Positions 1 to 8,996 are shown, numbered from the stretch's first letter. The stretch: DNA of 64,000 nt from CAJXVY01 sp965657575 (GCA_965657575.1 CBFHOK010000006.1:1-64000), one strand, 5' to 3'. A program made the numbers and translations. Notes: generated from the letters alone by a model not told the origin.

Positions 1-686
1 TGGATAACTCCATTCAGCTGCGAGGAGCACTATCGGATCCTTCCGCTGATGCTGCTCGTCGCGAGAAGTTGGCGAATGAAGTTTTCAAGGGGTTAGCTGC
101 CGAGACACTGAAGGTGATTCAGGTTTTGGTGGGTCTTAGGTGGTCATCTCCCCGCGATTTGGCGAAATCCTGCGAGTCGCTCGCAGTCACGGCTGTTGCG
201 ATGCAGCTGGATGCCAAGACTTTGCAGTCTGTAGGCGAGGAGTTGTATTCGGTTCAGTCACTGATTGATGAAAACGGTGAGCTAGAGCTTGCCATGTCAA
301 CAACCAGGGCGAAGGTTGATGCCAAGCAAGCAATTTTGAAAAAGCTTCTAGGCAAGCAACTCAGTGATTCAGCAGAGCTTTTGGTGATGCAGGCAGTTCA
401 CTTTGCTCACAAAACCAGCATTAGCCAGCTCTTGAGAAATTATGGCGAGGTGCTCGCAGAGCAGGCAAACAGGAAAATCGCAACGGTCAGTGTCGCTAGA
501 CCGTTGAGTGAGAAACAGCTTAAGGAGCTTCAAAAGCAATTGTCCAAGGCTTTTGACTCAGAGCTAAACATCAACCAAGAGGTTGACGAAACAATTATTG
601 GCGGAATGCGCATTCAGGTGGCCGGAGAGGTCATCGATGCAACCGTCTCAAGCAAACTAAATAACGCAAGACTTCAGCTGAGCTGA
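1..686 (+). CDS. atpH: ATP synthase F1 delta subunit, 5' end outside window
   Basis: The delta subunit links the F1 catalytic head to the peripheral stalk of the membrane ATP synthase. The frame is open from base 3 to the stop at 686 and already reads DNSIQLRGALSDPSADAARR before the first possible start (TTG at 69). This is the expected N-terminal region of the family, so the gene begins before the window and the TTG is internal. The C-terminal part carries the conserved end GGMRIQVAGEVIDATVSSKL. It is followed after 22 bases by atpA in the usual atpHAGDC order. Identity is secure; the true start cannot be seen. Confidence 0.93.
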   Translation, partial: DNSIQLRGALSDPSADAARREKLANEVFKGLAAETLKVIQVLVGLRWSSPRDLAKSCESLAVTAVAMQLDAKTLQSVGEELYSVQSLIDENGELELAMSTTRAKVDAKQAILKKLLGKQLSDSAELLVMQAVHFAHKTSISQLLRNYGEVLAEQANRKIATVSVARPLSEKQLKELQKQLSKAFDSELNINQEVDETIIGGMRIQVAGEVIDATVSSKLNNARLQLS

Positions 687-708
687 GAGAAAAAGAGAAG
701 GAACGCAA

Positions 709-2346
709 ATGGCAGATCTAAAGATCAACCCAGATCAGATTCGCGACGCCCTAAAGGACTTCGTTGATGGCTACCAGCCAGCCAACGGTGGTCGAGACGA
801 GGTCGGGTATGTGATTGATGCCGCCGATGGTATCGCTCACGTTGAGGGCCTTCCCTCAGCTATGGCAAACGAGCTTTTGAAATTTGCCGATGGAACACTC
901 GGATTGGCGCTGAACCTAGATGAGCGCGAAATCGGTGTGGTTATCCTCGGTGAGTTTGCAGGTATTGAAGAGGGTATGGAGGTTCACCGAACCGGTGAGG
1001 TTTTGAGTGTGCCGGTGGGAGATAAGTTCCTTGGTCGCGTCGTTGATCCGCTGGGAGAGCCAATCGATGGCATGGGCGACATCAAGTCAGACGCCCGTCG
1101 AGCGTTGGAACTGCAGGCTCCAGGTGTTATGGCTCGTAAGAGTGTGCACGAGCCACTACAAACTGGAATCAAGGCGATTGACGCGATGATTCCAATCGGT
1201 CGTGGACAGCGTCAGCTAATTATTGGTGACCGCCAGACTGGAAAGACTGCGATTGCGGTGGATGCGATTATCAACCAGAAAGCTAACTGGGAATCTGGGG
1301 ATCCAAATAAGCAGGTTCGCTGTATTTATGTTGCGGTTGGGCAAAAGGGTTCGACCATTGCCGGTGTAAAGGCTGCTTTGGAAGAGGCGGGTGCGATGGA
1401 GTACACAACAATCGTTGCATCTCCTGCATCTGACCCAGCTGGATTCAAGTACCTCGCCCCTTACACCGGAAGTGCTATTGGACAGCACTGGATGTATGAC
1501 GGCAAGCACGTGCTGATTGTTTTTGATGACCTTTCAAAGCAGGCTGAGGCCTACCGTGCAGTGTCACTGCTTCTTCGTCGTCCACCAGGACGTGAGGCAT
1601 TCCCTGGAGATGTCTTCTATTTACACTCAAGATTGCTAGAGCGTTGCGCCAAGCTGAATGACGCAATGGGTGCTGGTTCAATGACTGGACTACCAATCAT
1701 TGAGACCAAGGCAAATGACGTATCTGCGTTCATTCCAACAAACGTTATTTCCATCACTGACGGACAGATCTTTTTGCAATCAGACCTGTTCAACTCAAAC
1801 CAGCGTCCAGCTATCGATGTTGGTATTTCGGTTAGCCGTGTTGGTGGTGCAGCGCAGGTGAAGGGAATCAAGAAGGTTTCTGGAACATTGAAGCTCGAGC
1901 TTGCCCAGTACCGTTCGCTCGAGGCCTTTGCAATGTTTGCATCTGACCTTGATGCAGCCAGCCGCAGGCAGTTGGCGAGAGGTGCAAGACTTACAGAGCT
2001 TTTGAAGCAGCCTCAGTACACCCCATACCCAGTTGAAGACCAAACGGTTTCTATTTGGGCTGGAACCAACGGTTACCTGGATGAGGTTCCAGTGCCAGAT
2101 GTATTGCGCTTCGAGCAGGAGTTTTTGGACTATCTTCGTCGCAACACAAAGATTCTTACCACCATTGGTGAGACCGAGAAGTTGGAAGACGACACCGTCA
2201 GTGAGCTTGAGAAAGAGATTGAGCACTTCAAGAAAATGTTCCAGCTCGGCACCGGCGAGCCTCTGATCAAGGTTGGTAACGAGAGTGTTGATGCACTTGA
2301 TGAGGAAGAAGTCGACCAGACAAAAATTGTCAAAGGCAAGAAGTAA
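709..2346 (+). CDS. atpA: ATP synthase F1 alpha subunit
   Basis: This is the regulatory, non-catalytic nucleotide-binding subunit of the F1 hexamer (alpha3 beta3). The 545-residue protein is of normal actinobacterial length. It has the N-terminal beta-barrel, then the P-loop GDRQTGKTA near residue 170, the ATP synthase alpha/beta signature PAIDVGISVSRVGG near residue 365, and an acidic C-terminal extension. A Shine-Dalgarno sequence (GAAGGAA) lies just upstream of ATG 709. It sits 22 bases after atpH and 17 before atpG, within one operon. Confidence 0.98.
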   Translation: MADLKINPDQIRDALKDFVDGYQPANGGRDEVGYVIDAADGIAHVEGLPSAMANELLKFADGTLGLALNLDEREIGVVILGEFAGIEEGMEVHRTGEVLSVPVGDKFLGRVVDPLGEPIDGMGDIKSDARRALELQAPGVMARKSVHEPLQTGIKAIDAMIPIGRGQRQLIIGDRQTGKTAIAVDAIINQKANWESGDPNKQVRCIYVAVGQKGSTIAGVKAALEEAGAMEYTTIVASPASDPAGFKYLAPYTGSAIGQHWMYDGKHVLIVFDDLSKQAEAYRAVSLLLRRPPGREAFPGDVFYLHSRLLERCAKLNDAMGAGSMTGLPIIETKANDVSAFIPTNVISITDGQIFLQSDLFNSNQRPAIDVGISVSRVGGAAQVKGIKKVSGTLKLELAQYRSLEAFAMFASDLDAASRRQLARGARLTELLKQPQYTPYPVEDQTVSIWAGTNGYLDEVPVPDVLRFEQEFLDYLRRNTKILTTIGETEKLEDDTVSELEKEIEHFKKMFQLGTGEPLIKVGNESVDALDEEEVDQTKIVKGKK

Positions 2347-2363
2347 GGGATAGGGAAAGATAA

Positions 2364-3269
2364 ATGGGAGCGCAGCTTAGGGTCTACAGGCAGAGAATTA
2401 GCTCTGCTAAGACCACCAAGAAAATCACTCGTGCAATGGAGTTGATTTCTGCCTCGCGAATTGCCAAAGCGCAACAGCGGGTCGCTGCCTCTACCCCTTA
2501 CACAGTTGCTGTCACCAGAGCGGTGAGTGCAGTTGCAACCTATAGCGATGAGTCTCACCCGCTGACCACTCAGCCGGAGCAGATTCGTAAAACAGCTGTA
2601 GTTATATTCACCTCTGACCGAGGATTAGCCGGAGCCTTCAGTTCAAGTGTTTTGAAAGAGGCAGAGCAGTTGAGCACGCTTTTGCGGGCCGAGGGCAAAG
2701 AGATTGATTTCTACCTTGTTGGTCGTAAAGCAGTCAACTACTTCAAGTTCCGTAAGCGTGAGTTCAAAAAGGAATGGATCGGCTCCACCGATCTTCCTCA
2801 GTTTGAAACTGCTCAGGAACTGGCGGCAACTTTGACCGAAGCCTTTTTGACTGATTTCGAAGAGGGCGGGGTTGAAGAAATCATTTTGGTTGGAAACCAC
2901 TTTGTTTCAATGATCAGTCAAGACCCGAGAACCACAAGGCTTTTACCTCTTGAGGTGGTTGATGCAGAGGAAGAAACTGAGGCTGAGGTCTATCCGCTGT
3001 ATGAGTTCGAGCCTGATGTTGAAGAGGTTTTGGATTCACTTCTGCCTGTTTATATTGAAAACCGAATCTTCAACGTCATGTTACAGAGTGCTGCAAGTGA
3101 GCACGCTGCAAGGCAGAAGGCGATGAAGTCAGCCACCGATAACGCTGACAAATTGATTAACGATTTCACCCGATTGGCCAACCAAGCCCGTCAGGCAGAA
3201 ATTACCCAGCAGATTTCAGAAATTGTTGGTGGTGCCGATGCTCTCGGTAGCTCCAACCAGGACAACTAG
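2364..3269 (+). CDS. atpG: ATP synthase F1 gamma subunit
   Basis: The gamma subunit is the rotating central shaft that couples proton flow to catalysis in F1. The 301-residue product starts MGAQLRVYRQRI and has the long N-terminal helix with the conserved KITRAMELISASRIAKAQ-like segment. The family C-terminal signature is seen in the run SAASEHAARQKAMKSATDNA, followed by the long helix ending QISEIVGGADAL. The middle contains an acidic insertion (about residues 190-215, EEETEAEVYPLYEFEPDVEE) of the kind seen in actinobacterial gamma subunits. It lies between atpA and atpD with short spacers. Confidence 0.97.
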   Translation: MGAQLRVYRQRISSAKTTKKITRAMELISASRIAKAQQRVAASTPYTVAVTRAVSAVATYSDESHPLTTQPEQIRKTAVVIFTSDRGLAGAFSSSVLKEAEQLSTLLRAEGKEIDFYLVGRKAVNYFKFRKREFKKEWIGSTDLPQFETAQELAATLTEAFLTDFEEGGVEEIILVGNHFVSMISQDPRTTRLLPLEVVDAEEETEAEVYPLYEFEPDVEEVLDSLLPVYIENRIFNVMLQSAASEHAARQKAMKSATDNADKLINDFTRLANQARQAEITQQISEIVGGADALGSSNQDN

Positions 3270-3283
3270 GAAAGAGAAAGAAA

Positions 3284-4717
3284 ATGGCGAACACCAAAAA
3301 CGAAACCAAGGGTCGCATCGCTCGAGTCACCGGTCCGGTGGTGGACATTGAGTTCCCACACGACTCTATTCCGGGCATCTATAACGCTCTAACCACAGAG
3401 CTTGAGGTTGCCGGCGAGAAAAGCGTACTCACCCTCGAGGTAGCGCAGCACTTGGGTGATGACCTGGTTCGCGCGATTGCCCTGAAGCCAACTGACGGCC
3501 TGGTCCGTGGTCAAGAGGTAACTGACACCGGAGCGCCAATTTCAGTTCCCGTGGGAGATGTCACCAAGGGCAAGGTGTTTGACGTGACCGGCGAGATTCT
3601 CAACGGCGAAGAGGGTCAGAAGATTGAAATCAAAGAGCGCTGGCCAATCCACCGCACCCCACCAAGCTTCGATCAGCTTGAGAGTAAGACCCAGATGTTT
3701 GAAACAGGCATCAAGGTTATTGACCTGCTAACACCTTATGTTCAGGGTGGAAAGATTGGTCTTTTCGGAGGAGCCGGTGTTGGTAAGACCGTTTTGATCC
3801 AGGAAATGATTTACCGCGTAGCCGAAAACCACGACGGTGTGAGTGTGTTTGCCGGGGTTGGTGAGCGTACTCGTGAGGGTAACGACCTAATTGATGAGAT
3901 GACCGAGAGTGGTGTTATCGACAAAACAGCGCTGGTGTTTGGTCAGATGGATGAGCCTCCCGGGACCCGTTTGCGTGTGGCCCTAAGTGCTCTAACAATG
4001 GCGGAGTATTTCCGTGACGTTCAGCAGCAAGATGTGTTGTTGTTCATTGACAACATCTTCCGCTTTACCCAGGCAGGTTCAGAGGTGTCAACGTTGTTGG
4101 GCCGTATGCCATCTGCTGTGGGATATCAGCCAAACCTGGCCGATGAAATGGGTATTTTACAGGAGCGCATTACCTCTACCCGTGGTCACTCAATTACATC
4201 CCTGCAGGCAATTTATGTGCCAGCGGATGACTACACCGACCCAGCTCCAGCAACCACCTTTGCTCACTTGGATGCAACAACCGAGCTAAGCCGTGAGATT
4301 GCGTCTAAGGGTCTTTACCCTGCTGTGGACCCACTCGCTTCAACAAGTCGTATTTTGGACCCTCGCTACATAGCACAGGACCACTACGACACCGCTGTGA
4401 AGGTCAAGCAGATTCTTCAGAAGAACAAGGAACTTCAGGAAATTATCGCCATTTTGGGTGTTGAGGAGCTCAGTGAAGAAGACAAGATCACTGTTTCTCG
4501 TGCACGTAGGATTCAGCAGTTCCTATCGCAGAACACCTACATGGCAACCAAGTTCACAGGTGTTGAGGGATCAACGGTTCCATTGAAGGAGACCATTGAG
4601 GGCTTCAGCAAGATTGCCGAGGGAGAGCTAGATAACATCCCAGAGCAGGCGTTCTTCAACTGTGGTGGCCTAGAAGACGTTATGAAGGCAGCTGAGAAGT
4701 TGGCGAAAGACGACTAA
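3284..4717 (+). CDS. atpD: ATP synthase F1 beta subunit
   Basis: This is the catalytic subunit of F1-ATP synthase. The 477-residue protein has the beta-barrel domain, the P-loop GGAGVGKTVL near residue 160, the catalytic GERTREGNDL segment near residue 195 and the DELSEED-like motif in the form EELSEEDKI near residue 400. The Shine-Dalgarno AAAGAGAAAGAAA precedes ATG 3284. The stop overlaps the atpC start by one base (TAATG), which implies translational coupling. Confidence 0.98.
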   Translation: MANTKNETKGRIARVTGPVVDIEFPHDSIPGIYNALTTELEVAGEKSVLTLEVAQHLGDDLVRAIALKPTDGLVRGQEVTDTGAPISVPVGDVTKGKVFDVTGEILNGEEGQKIEIKERWPIHRTPPSFDQLESKTQMFETGIKVIDLLTPYVQGGKIGLFGGAGVGKTVLIQEMIYRVAENHDGVSVFAGVGERTREGNDLIDEMTESGVIDKTALVFGQMDEPPGTRLRVALSALTMAEYFRDVQQQDVLLFIDNIFRFTQAGSEVSTLLGRMPSAVGYQPNLADEMGILQERITSTRGHSITSLQAIYVPADDYTDPAPATTFAHLDATTELSREIASKGLYPAVDPLASTSRILDPRYIAQDHYDTAVKVKQILQKNKELQEIIAILGVEELSEEDKITVSRARRIQQFLSQNTYMATKFTGVEGSTVPLKETIEGFSKIAEGELDNIPEQAFFNCGGLEDVMKAAEKLAKDD

Positions 4718-4986
4718 TGAGCGATAACCAGATGCAGGTAAACATTGTCGCCGCCGACCACGAGGTTTGGTCGGGGGAGGCAAAGCTGGTGGTGGCAAAG
4801 ACACTGATTGGTGAAATTGGTTTGATGCCAGGACACGAGCCGATGCTTGCGATTTTGGGTGCCGGTGAAATTCGAGTCACTGGCGGGAGCGGCGAGGTTA
4901 CCGCCAAGACTGAAATGGGCGGCTTTCTGAGTATGGAAAACAACCAGGTGACAGTTGTTATGCGTGATGGTGGTATCGATAACTAG
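4717..4986 (+). CDS. atpC: ATP synthase F1 epsilon subunit, short form
   Basis: Epsilon joins the rotor shaft to the c-ring and in many bacteria also inhibits ATP hydrolysis. This one has only 89 residues: the N-terminal ten-strand beta-sandwich is present (VNIVAADHEVWSGEAKLVVAKT, GLMPGHEPMLAILGAGEIRV, GGFLSMENNQVTVV), but the C-terminal two-helix arm found in E. coli-type subunits is missing. Short epsilon subunits are common in Actinobacteria, so this is not read as a truncation. It overlaps atpD by one base and yaaA by one base. Confidence 0.94.
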   Translation: MSDNQMQVNIVAADHEVWSGEAKLVVAKTLIGEIGLMPGHEPMLAILGAGEIRVTGGSGEVTAKTEMGGFLSMENNQVTVVMRDGGIDN

Positions 4987-5705
4987 TGAGGATACTGCTT
5001 CCTCCCTCTGAGACCAAAGCAATTGGTGGAGAGAGTCCATCTATCTCAGAACAGCCCATTCGAGATAGCCTCAGTGAGGCTCGTGACGAAATTATCAATG
5101 AACTGGTCGCTCTTTGTTCTGACGGAGAAAAAGCAATCAAGGCATTGAAGCTGGGCCCAAAGCAGCTTTCGGACGTCCAGAGAAATCTTGAAATCAGAAC
5201 CTCAGCAACTATGCCTGCAGTTGAGCGCTACACCGGAGTGCTATTCGATGCGCTCAAGGCCGATGGCCAGGTTTCTGGCGCTGGGTTATTTATCCAATCT
5301 GCACTATTCGGACTGATTCCCGCAAATACCTCCATTCCCTACTATCGCTTTAGCTGGGATAGCAAGTTGGATGGAATCAACCTGAAGAAACACTGGCAGC
5401 AAGCCCACCTGGACTTTTTTATGCCTGACGAGCACATCTTGGACATGAGATCAAAAAGCTACCAGCAGTTGGCACCTGCAACCACTGAAAAAAGCTATGT
5501 CGTAGAGGTGTTGGTTGAATACGCTAACGGTTCGAGAAAGCCACTAAACCACTTCAATAAAAAAGCTAAGGGAGTATTCGCCAGGTTTGCAGCTCGAGAG
5601 AACCTAAGTTCAATCAGTGAAGTCCCAGAGATTGCAGCATTAGCCAATCAGAATGCTGAAATCGGCAATGGCGTTGTGACGCTTGTTGTCCCCGAAGGGT
5701 ACTGA
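4986..5705 (+). CDS. yaaA: YaaA family peroxide stress protein (DUF328)
   Basis: The N-terminal MRILLPPSETKAIGG holds the PPSETK motif that defines the YaaA/DUF328 family. In E. coli YaaA limits free iron during peroxide stress and binds DNA. The 239-residue length and the late segment GVFARFAAREN also fit. The start is GTG overlapping the atpC stop by one base (TAGTG), so it is co-translated with the ATP synthase operon, a gene order typical of Microbacteriaceae. It converges on a minus-strand gene only 5 bases away, with no evident hairpin between them. The biochemical role in this group is untested. Confidence 0.9.
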   Translation: MRILLPPSETKAIGGESPSISEQPIRDSLSEARDEIINELVALCSDGEKAIKALKLGPKQLSDVQRNLEIRTSATMPAVERYTGVLFDALKADGQVSGAGLFIQSALFGLIPANTSIPYYRFSWDSKLDGINLKKHWQQAHLDFFMPDEHILDMRSKSYQQLAPATTEKSYVVEVLVEYANGSRKPLNHFNKKAKGVFARFAARENLSSISEVPEIAALANQNAEIGNGVVTLVVPEGY

Positions 5706-5710
5706 GTCAT

Positions 5711-7003
5711 TCACTTAGGTAGCTCCACTGCATCTTCTTCCAGCGCAACGACGGATTCAAACCAACCTTGGTCTGTTTGCAGCAAGTAACCCGGCACTAG
5801 CCAACCGTTTCCCTGACCATCTTCGATCAAAAGAATGCTTTCGCTATAGTCCTCGATTATCAGTTCAACGATTTCGGACTCTCCTTCAATCGGCATCGGT
5901 TCCACTGGGAGAAATTCCATATCAGGTTCTTCCACGGCGGGCTGCCCTGCAGTGTCCTCAATTGGCTCATCGAAAATTTCAGATTCTGCAGGCAACGAGC
6001 TAACGCCTTCAGAGAATGAGTAGTCATAGGAGCTTCGAGGAGCCGCTCCGAACCAGTAGCCCTTTTCGATGCGAGCAACAGCCTCAGCTGGACTCACCGT
6101 ACTCATCAGTCCCATATTGACGGCCTTTGCCAAGTGTCCGCTTACGTTTGATATTTGACCAGTTTGATCCCAAGAGACGTACCACTCGATTGCGGTTTCA
6201 TTGCCGTCGACGAAGGTGGTTGCAAAACCACTCGCTCCCCACTGATATCTCTCTATGGTGATATCAGTTACTGAGCCGGTAAAACCAGCTTGAGAGATAG
6301 TCTCATATGCTTCACCGGCAAGAACGCCCTCTGTTGGCATATCCACCGTTGGCAGCGGCTCACATCCCTCTGCTGCTCTTGTTTCTACTTCCGGTTCAAT
6401 AATCTCCTCATCAGTTAGATAGCACTCCTCGTCCAGCCAGTTCCTTTTTGAGGAGTAGTTGATGATTCCAGTGCCGTGCCAGTAAAGGGAGAAGTATGAA
6501 TCATCGGTTTCGAGTTTGTAACTGGGGAAGTATTGCGTTGACCATTCCTCCAGCTCAACGCTTCCCTGCTCACCAAAAATTTCGGCAAACTCTGAAAGCC
6601 TTTGAGCGGGAGTTCCATCAAGCACCAGCTGATAGACAACTCCTTCGCCAGGAGTGTCAGAAAGATTCGGGGAGGCTACATATTCAAAAGAACTAAACCA
6701 TCCGGGCAGTGAATCCCCTACAGAGCTATCTGCTGCAATTGAACTCTCTTGAGCCATCTGGGAACCAGATCCCTCTGATGCGAGCCGGATAACGGGTTGT
6801 TCTGTTCCTGGAAGTGAAACGGCAAAAACTGATACTGCTGCCAAACCAGCGACTGCGGTGAGTGCGAATCTGCCGGTTTGAGGGTTTGGAATACTCCGCT
6901 TGGGTAGTTTGGTCGCAGCTAACAAGACCGATTCATTCAGCTCTGGCGCTTCCGCGTCAGCTTTCCTAAGTCTTTTTTCTAGTTCTTCGAATTCATTGCT
7001 CAT
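5711..7003 (-). CDS. Single-pass membrane protein paired with ECF sigma factor (possible anti-sigma)
   Basis: I do not recognise a named family. The 430-residue product has a charged cytoplasmic N-terminus of about 45 residues (EELEKRLRKADAEAPEL), one membrane segment (about 46-63, FALTAVAGLAAVSVFAVSL) and a large outside domain of about 365 residues. The outside part is acidic, with a Pro/Glu-rich stretch near residues 345-385. It starts 18 bases after the stop of an ECF sigma factor on the same strand, so an anti-sigma or signal-sensing role is the natural guess. The zinc-binding HxxxCxxC motif of ZAS anti-sigma factors is absent. Function is inferred from context only. Confidence 0.6.
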   Translation of the reverse strand: MSNEFEELEKRLRKADAEAPELNESVLLAATKLPKRSIPNPQTGRFALTAVAGLAAVSVFAVSLPGTEQPVIRLASEGSGSQMAQESSIAADSSVGDSLPGWFSSFEYVASPNLSDTPGEGVVYQLVLDGTPAQRLSEFAEIFGEQGSVELEEWSTQYFPSYKLETDDSYFSLYWHGTGIINYSSKRNWLDEECYLTDEEIIEPEVETRAAEGCEPLPTVDMPTEGVLAGEAYETISQAGFTGSVTDITIERYQWGASGFATTFVDGNETAIEWYVSWDQTGQISNVSGHLAKAVNMGLMSTVSPAEAVARIEKGYWFGAAPRSSYDYSFSEGVSSLPAESEIFDEPIEDTAGQPAVEEPDMEFLPVEPMPIEGESEIVELIIEDYSESILLIEDGQGNGWLVPGYLLQTDQGWFESVVALEEDAVELPK

Positions 7004-7021
7004 ATTTTGTTTATGTCTTAG

Positions 7022-7501
7022 CTAGTTGTTTTCTTTCAAATACCCCAAAAGTTTTTTCCTCGCTCTGGAAAGCCTTATGTTTACCGTGTTCTCGCTGACT
7101 CTCAAAACCTCGGAGATTTCCTTGATCCGTATACCTTCAAAGACCGAAAGGGAGAGCACTTCTCTTTCTGAGTCTGATAGAGAATGCCATGCGGCGTCCA
7201 ATCCAATTTCAGCCAGTGCCAGATTTTCAGCACTCGGTGCAGCAGAGACGGGCATCAGGCTTGACAGGAACTTATTGGCAACCGAGGTTTTCTTTCGATG
7301 ATTGGAAACCACAAAGCGAGCTGTTCTATAAAGCCAGGCAAGCTCCATCTCCGCAGGGATTGCTTGTCTTTTTTGCCAAGCGATAGCAAAAACTTCACTA
7401 GCCAGATCCTCGACAGCACTGCTCTCGACCCTCCTGGCCAAGTATTTGGAAACAGGGGACAGGTAGCTTCGAAAAATGGATTGGAACTGCTCAGGGGTCA
7501 T
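7022..7501 (-). CDS. ECF-type RNA polymerase sigma-70 factor
   Basis: The 159-residue protein has only sigma regions 2 and 4, as in extracytoplasmic-function sigma factors. Region 2 is seen in VEDLASEVFAIAWQKRQAIP and the WLYRTARFVVSNHRKK segment. Region 4 is seen in LSDSEREVLSLSVFEGIRIKEI followed by the helix-turn-helix SEVLRVSENTVNIRLSRARKKLLGYL. ATG 7501 is preceded by the Shine-Dalgarno AAGGAGG. It lies directly upstream of the 430-residue membrane protein and probably forms a sigma/anti-sigma unit with it. The recognised promoter and the inducing signal are unknown. Confidence 0.92.
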   Translation of the reverse strand: MTPEQFQSIFRSYLSPVSKYLARRVESSAVEDLASEVFAIAWQKRQAIPAEMELAWLYRTARFVVSNHRKKTSVANKFLSSLMPVSAAPSAENLALAEIGLDAAWHSLSDSEREVLSLSVFEGIRIKEISEVLRVSENTVNIRLSRARKKLLGYLKENN

Positions 7502-7550
7502 TTGTTCCTCCTTAACAGTTTATGTAGGCAGGGTGCCATTACTTTCAAAA

Positions 7551-8099
7551 TTACTTTAGGTAACACTCGGGATGATGGTCGTTGACCATGCCAATCGACT
7601 GCATCATTGCATACATCGTAGTTGGCCCAACAAAGCTAAACCCTAGGCTTTTAAGCTCTTTGGAAAGGGCAATCGACTCCTTAGAGCTGGTTTTCGAATA
7701 ATCATCATCTTGGCTTTTTGGCTGAAAGGACCAAACAATGTCACTGATTGGAATCTTCTGTTCCGCAATTAGTTTGGCATTTGCAATTACCGATTCAATT
7801 TTTCTTTGATTTCGAATCAACATCGGGTCTGACATCAGTGATGCGACATCCTGATCAGACATTCGACTAACCTTTCCAATTGAAAAGCCATTGAATCTCG
7901 ATCTCAGATGCTCGCGACGTTTGAGAATCATTAGCCAATTCAGCCCTGCTTGAAAGCCTTCCAAACTAATGCGCTGAAAGATTGCATCGTCGCCTACTAC
8001 TGGTCTTCCCCACTCATTGTCGTGATAGTCGATGTAGATCTGCTCGGCTGAACACCAGCCGCAGCGAGTCTTCCCATCTTCTGCTAGAAAGCTATTCAA
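7551..8099 (-). CDS. tag: DNA-3-methyladenine glycosylase I
   Basis: Tag removes 3-methyladenine from alkylated DNA as the first step of base excision repair. The 182-residue protein shows the family hallmarks: TRCGWC near the N-terminus, YHDNEWGRPV, the helix-hairpin-helix neighbourhood GLNWLMILKRREHLR, and FVGPTTMYAMMQSIGMVNDH followed by a terminal C. The zinc-binding cysteines and histidines appear intact (CGWC at the start, DHHPECY at the end). Its start overlaps the end of ogt by 8 bases on the same strand, so the two alkylation-repair genes are co-expressed. Confidence 0.95.
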   Translation of the reverse strand: MNSFLAEDGKTRCGWCSAEQIYIDYHDNEWGRPVVGDDAIFQRISLEGFQAGLNWLMILKRREHLRSRFNGFSIGKVSRMSDQDVASLMSDPMLIRNQRKIESVIANAKLIAEQKIPISDIVWSFQPKSQDDDYSKTSSKESIALSKELKSLGFSFVGPTTMYAMMQSIGMVNDHHPECYLK

Positions 8100-8544
8100 T
8101 GCTTTCCAGTTTCAACAGTTGACGTTTTGTACTAACGCCTTCACCTCCGCTATACCCGGTAATGGCCCCATTTGTGGCCATAACCCTGTGGCAGGGAACA
8201 ATTATTGCTAGCGGGTTTGCACCAACTGCACCACCTACAGCTCGAGCAGCTTTGGGCTTGCCTATGTTCTCGGCAATCTGGCCATAGCTAATAGTTTCTC
8301 CAAATGGCACCTTTGAAATCTGTGCCCAAACGTTTTTTTGAAACTCTGTTCCATCCGCCGCTAGAGGTAGGTCGAAAGCTTTGCGCTTTCCATCGAAATA
8401 CTCTCTTAGCTGTCTTGAAGCACTCTCGGTAAGCTCACTCGGGTTATTTTCAACAGCATCATCGAAGCGAAGTTCCGTGACGGCGTTTTGGTTGGCAATG
8501 ACCGTTAGCGGTCCTATAGGAGTTTGGATGGTTTGGGAGTTCAT
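8092..8544 (-). CDS. ogt: Methylated-DNA--[protein]-cysteine S-methyltransferase
   Basis: This suicide enzyme transfers the methyl group of O6-methylguanine to its own cysteine. The active-site motif PCHRV is present in AIIVPCHRVMATNG, preceded by GETISYGQIAENIGKPKAARAVG, the helix-turn-helix part of the DNA-binding domain. I chose ATG 8544 (MNSQTIQTPIG) rather than the longer ATG 8556, because 8544 overlaps the upstream gene's stop as ATGA. It overlaps tag by 8 bases and forms a lrp-ogt-tag unit. The protein has 150 residues, short for the family, because the N-terminal domain is small. Confidence 0.94.
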   Translation of the reverse strand: MNSQTIQTPIGPLTVIANQNAVTELRFDDAVENNPSELTESASRQLREYFDGKRKAFDLPLAADGTEFQKNVWAQISKVPFGETISYGQIAENIGKPKAARAVGGAVGANPLAIIVPCHRVMATNGAITGYSGGEGVSTKRQLLKLESIE

Positions 8545-8996
8545 TGCCCAATCCATTCAAATGCCTGTTTTTCTTCTTTTAGGTAAACAAAGGTTTCGGT
8601 TGTTTGCACACCCTCCACCGAGCGAATTCCTTGGTTGATAAGCCTCACCAGGTGTTCATCGTCTTTGCAGACAACCTCAACCAAAACATCGAAGCCTCCA
8701 GCTGTTACCACGACTCTTGATACCTCTGGCAGCAACCTCATTTTTTCCGCTAAAGGTCCAATGGCACCGCTGTGACGAATGCCAATCAGGGCTTTTCTAT
8801 GAAATCCGAGAGAGGGGGCGTCTGGTATTGCAGTAATTTTTATCACTCCAGAGGAAACCAGTTTGTTCACCCTCTGCCTTGTGGCTGCCTCACTTATGCC
8901 GATGACGGAGGCAATATCTGTGTAGCTGCGTCTCCCGTTTGTATTCAACAGCTGTATTATCTTGAGATTGATCTGATCATCAGGTTCTTGGGCCAT
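8541..8996 (-). CDS. Lrp/AsnC family transcriptional regulator
   Basis: The protein has an N-terminal winged helix (LNTNGRRSYTDIASVIGISE, then ATRQRVNKLVSSGVI) and a C-terminal ligand-binding RAM domain (RVVVTAGGFDVLVEVVCKDD). Such regulators often respond to amino acids. A GTG at 9002 would lengthen it by two residues, but the likely Shine-Dalgarno GAAAAG is 8 bases from ATG 8996 and only 2 from the GTG, so 8996 is preferred. It is the first gene of lrp-ogt-tag. Regulation of nearby ald, a common Lrp target, is possible but unproven. Confidence 0.92.
   Translation of the reverse strand: MAQEPDDQINLKIIQLLNTNGRRSYTDIASVIGISEAATRQRVNKLVSSGVIKITAIPDAPSLGFHRKALIGIRHSGAIGPLAEKMRLLPEVSRVVVTAGGFDVLVEVVCKDDEHLVRLINQGIRSVEGVQTTETFVYLKEEKQAFEWIGQ

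Noticed and set aside
69..71. TTG as the atpH start codon
   Set aside because: The frame is open to the window edge and already encodes family-like sequence before it; the gene starts outside the window.
1795..2558. Antisense open frames within atpA and atpG
   Set aside because: Composition is that of shadow frames; the plus-strand genes are certain and no ribosome sites support these.
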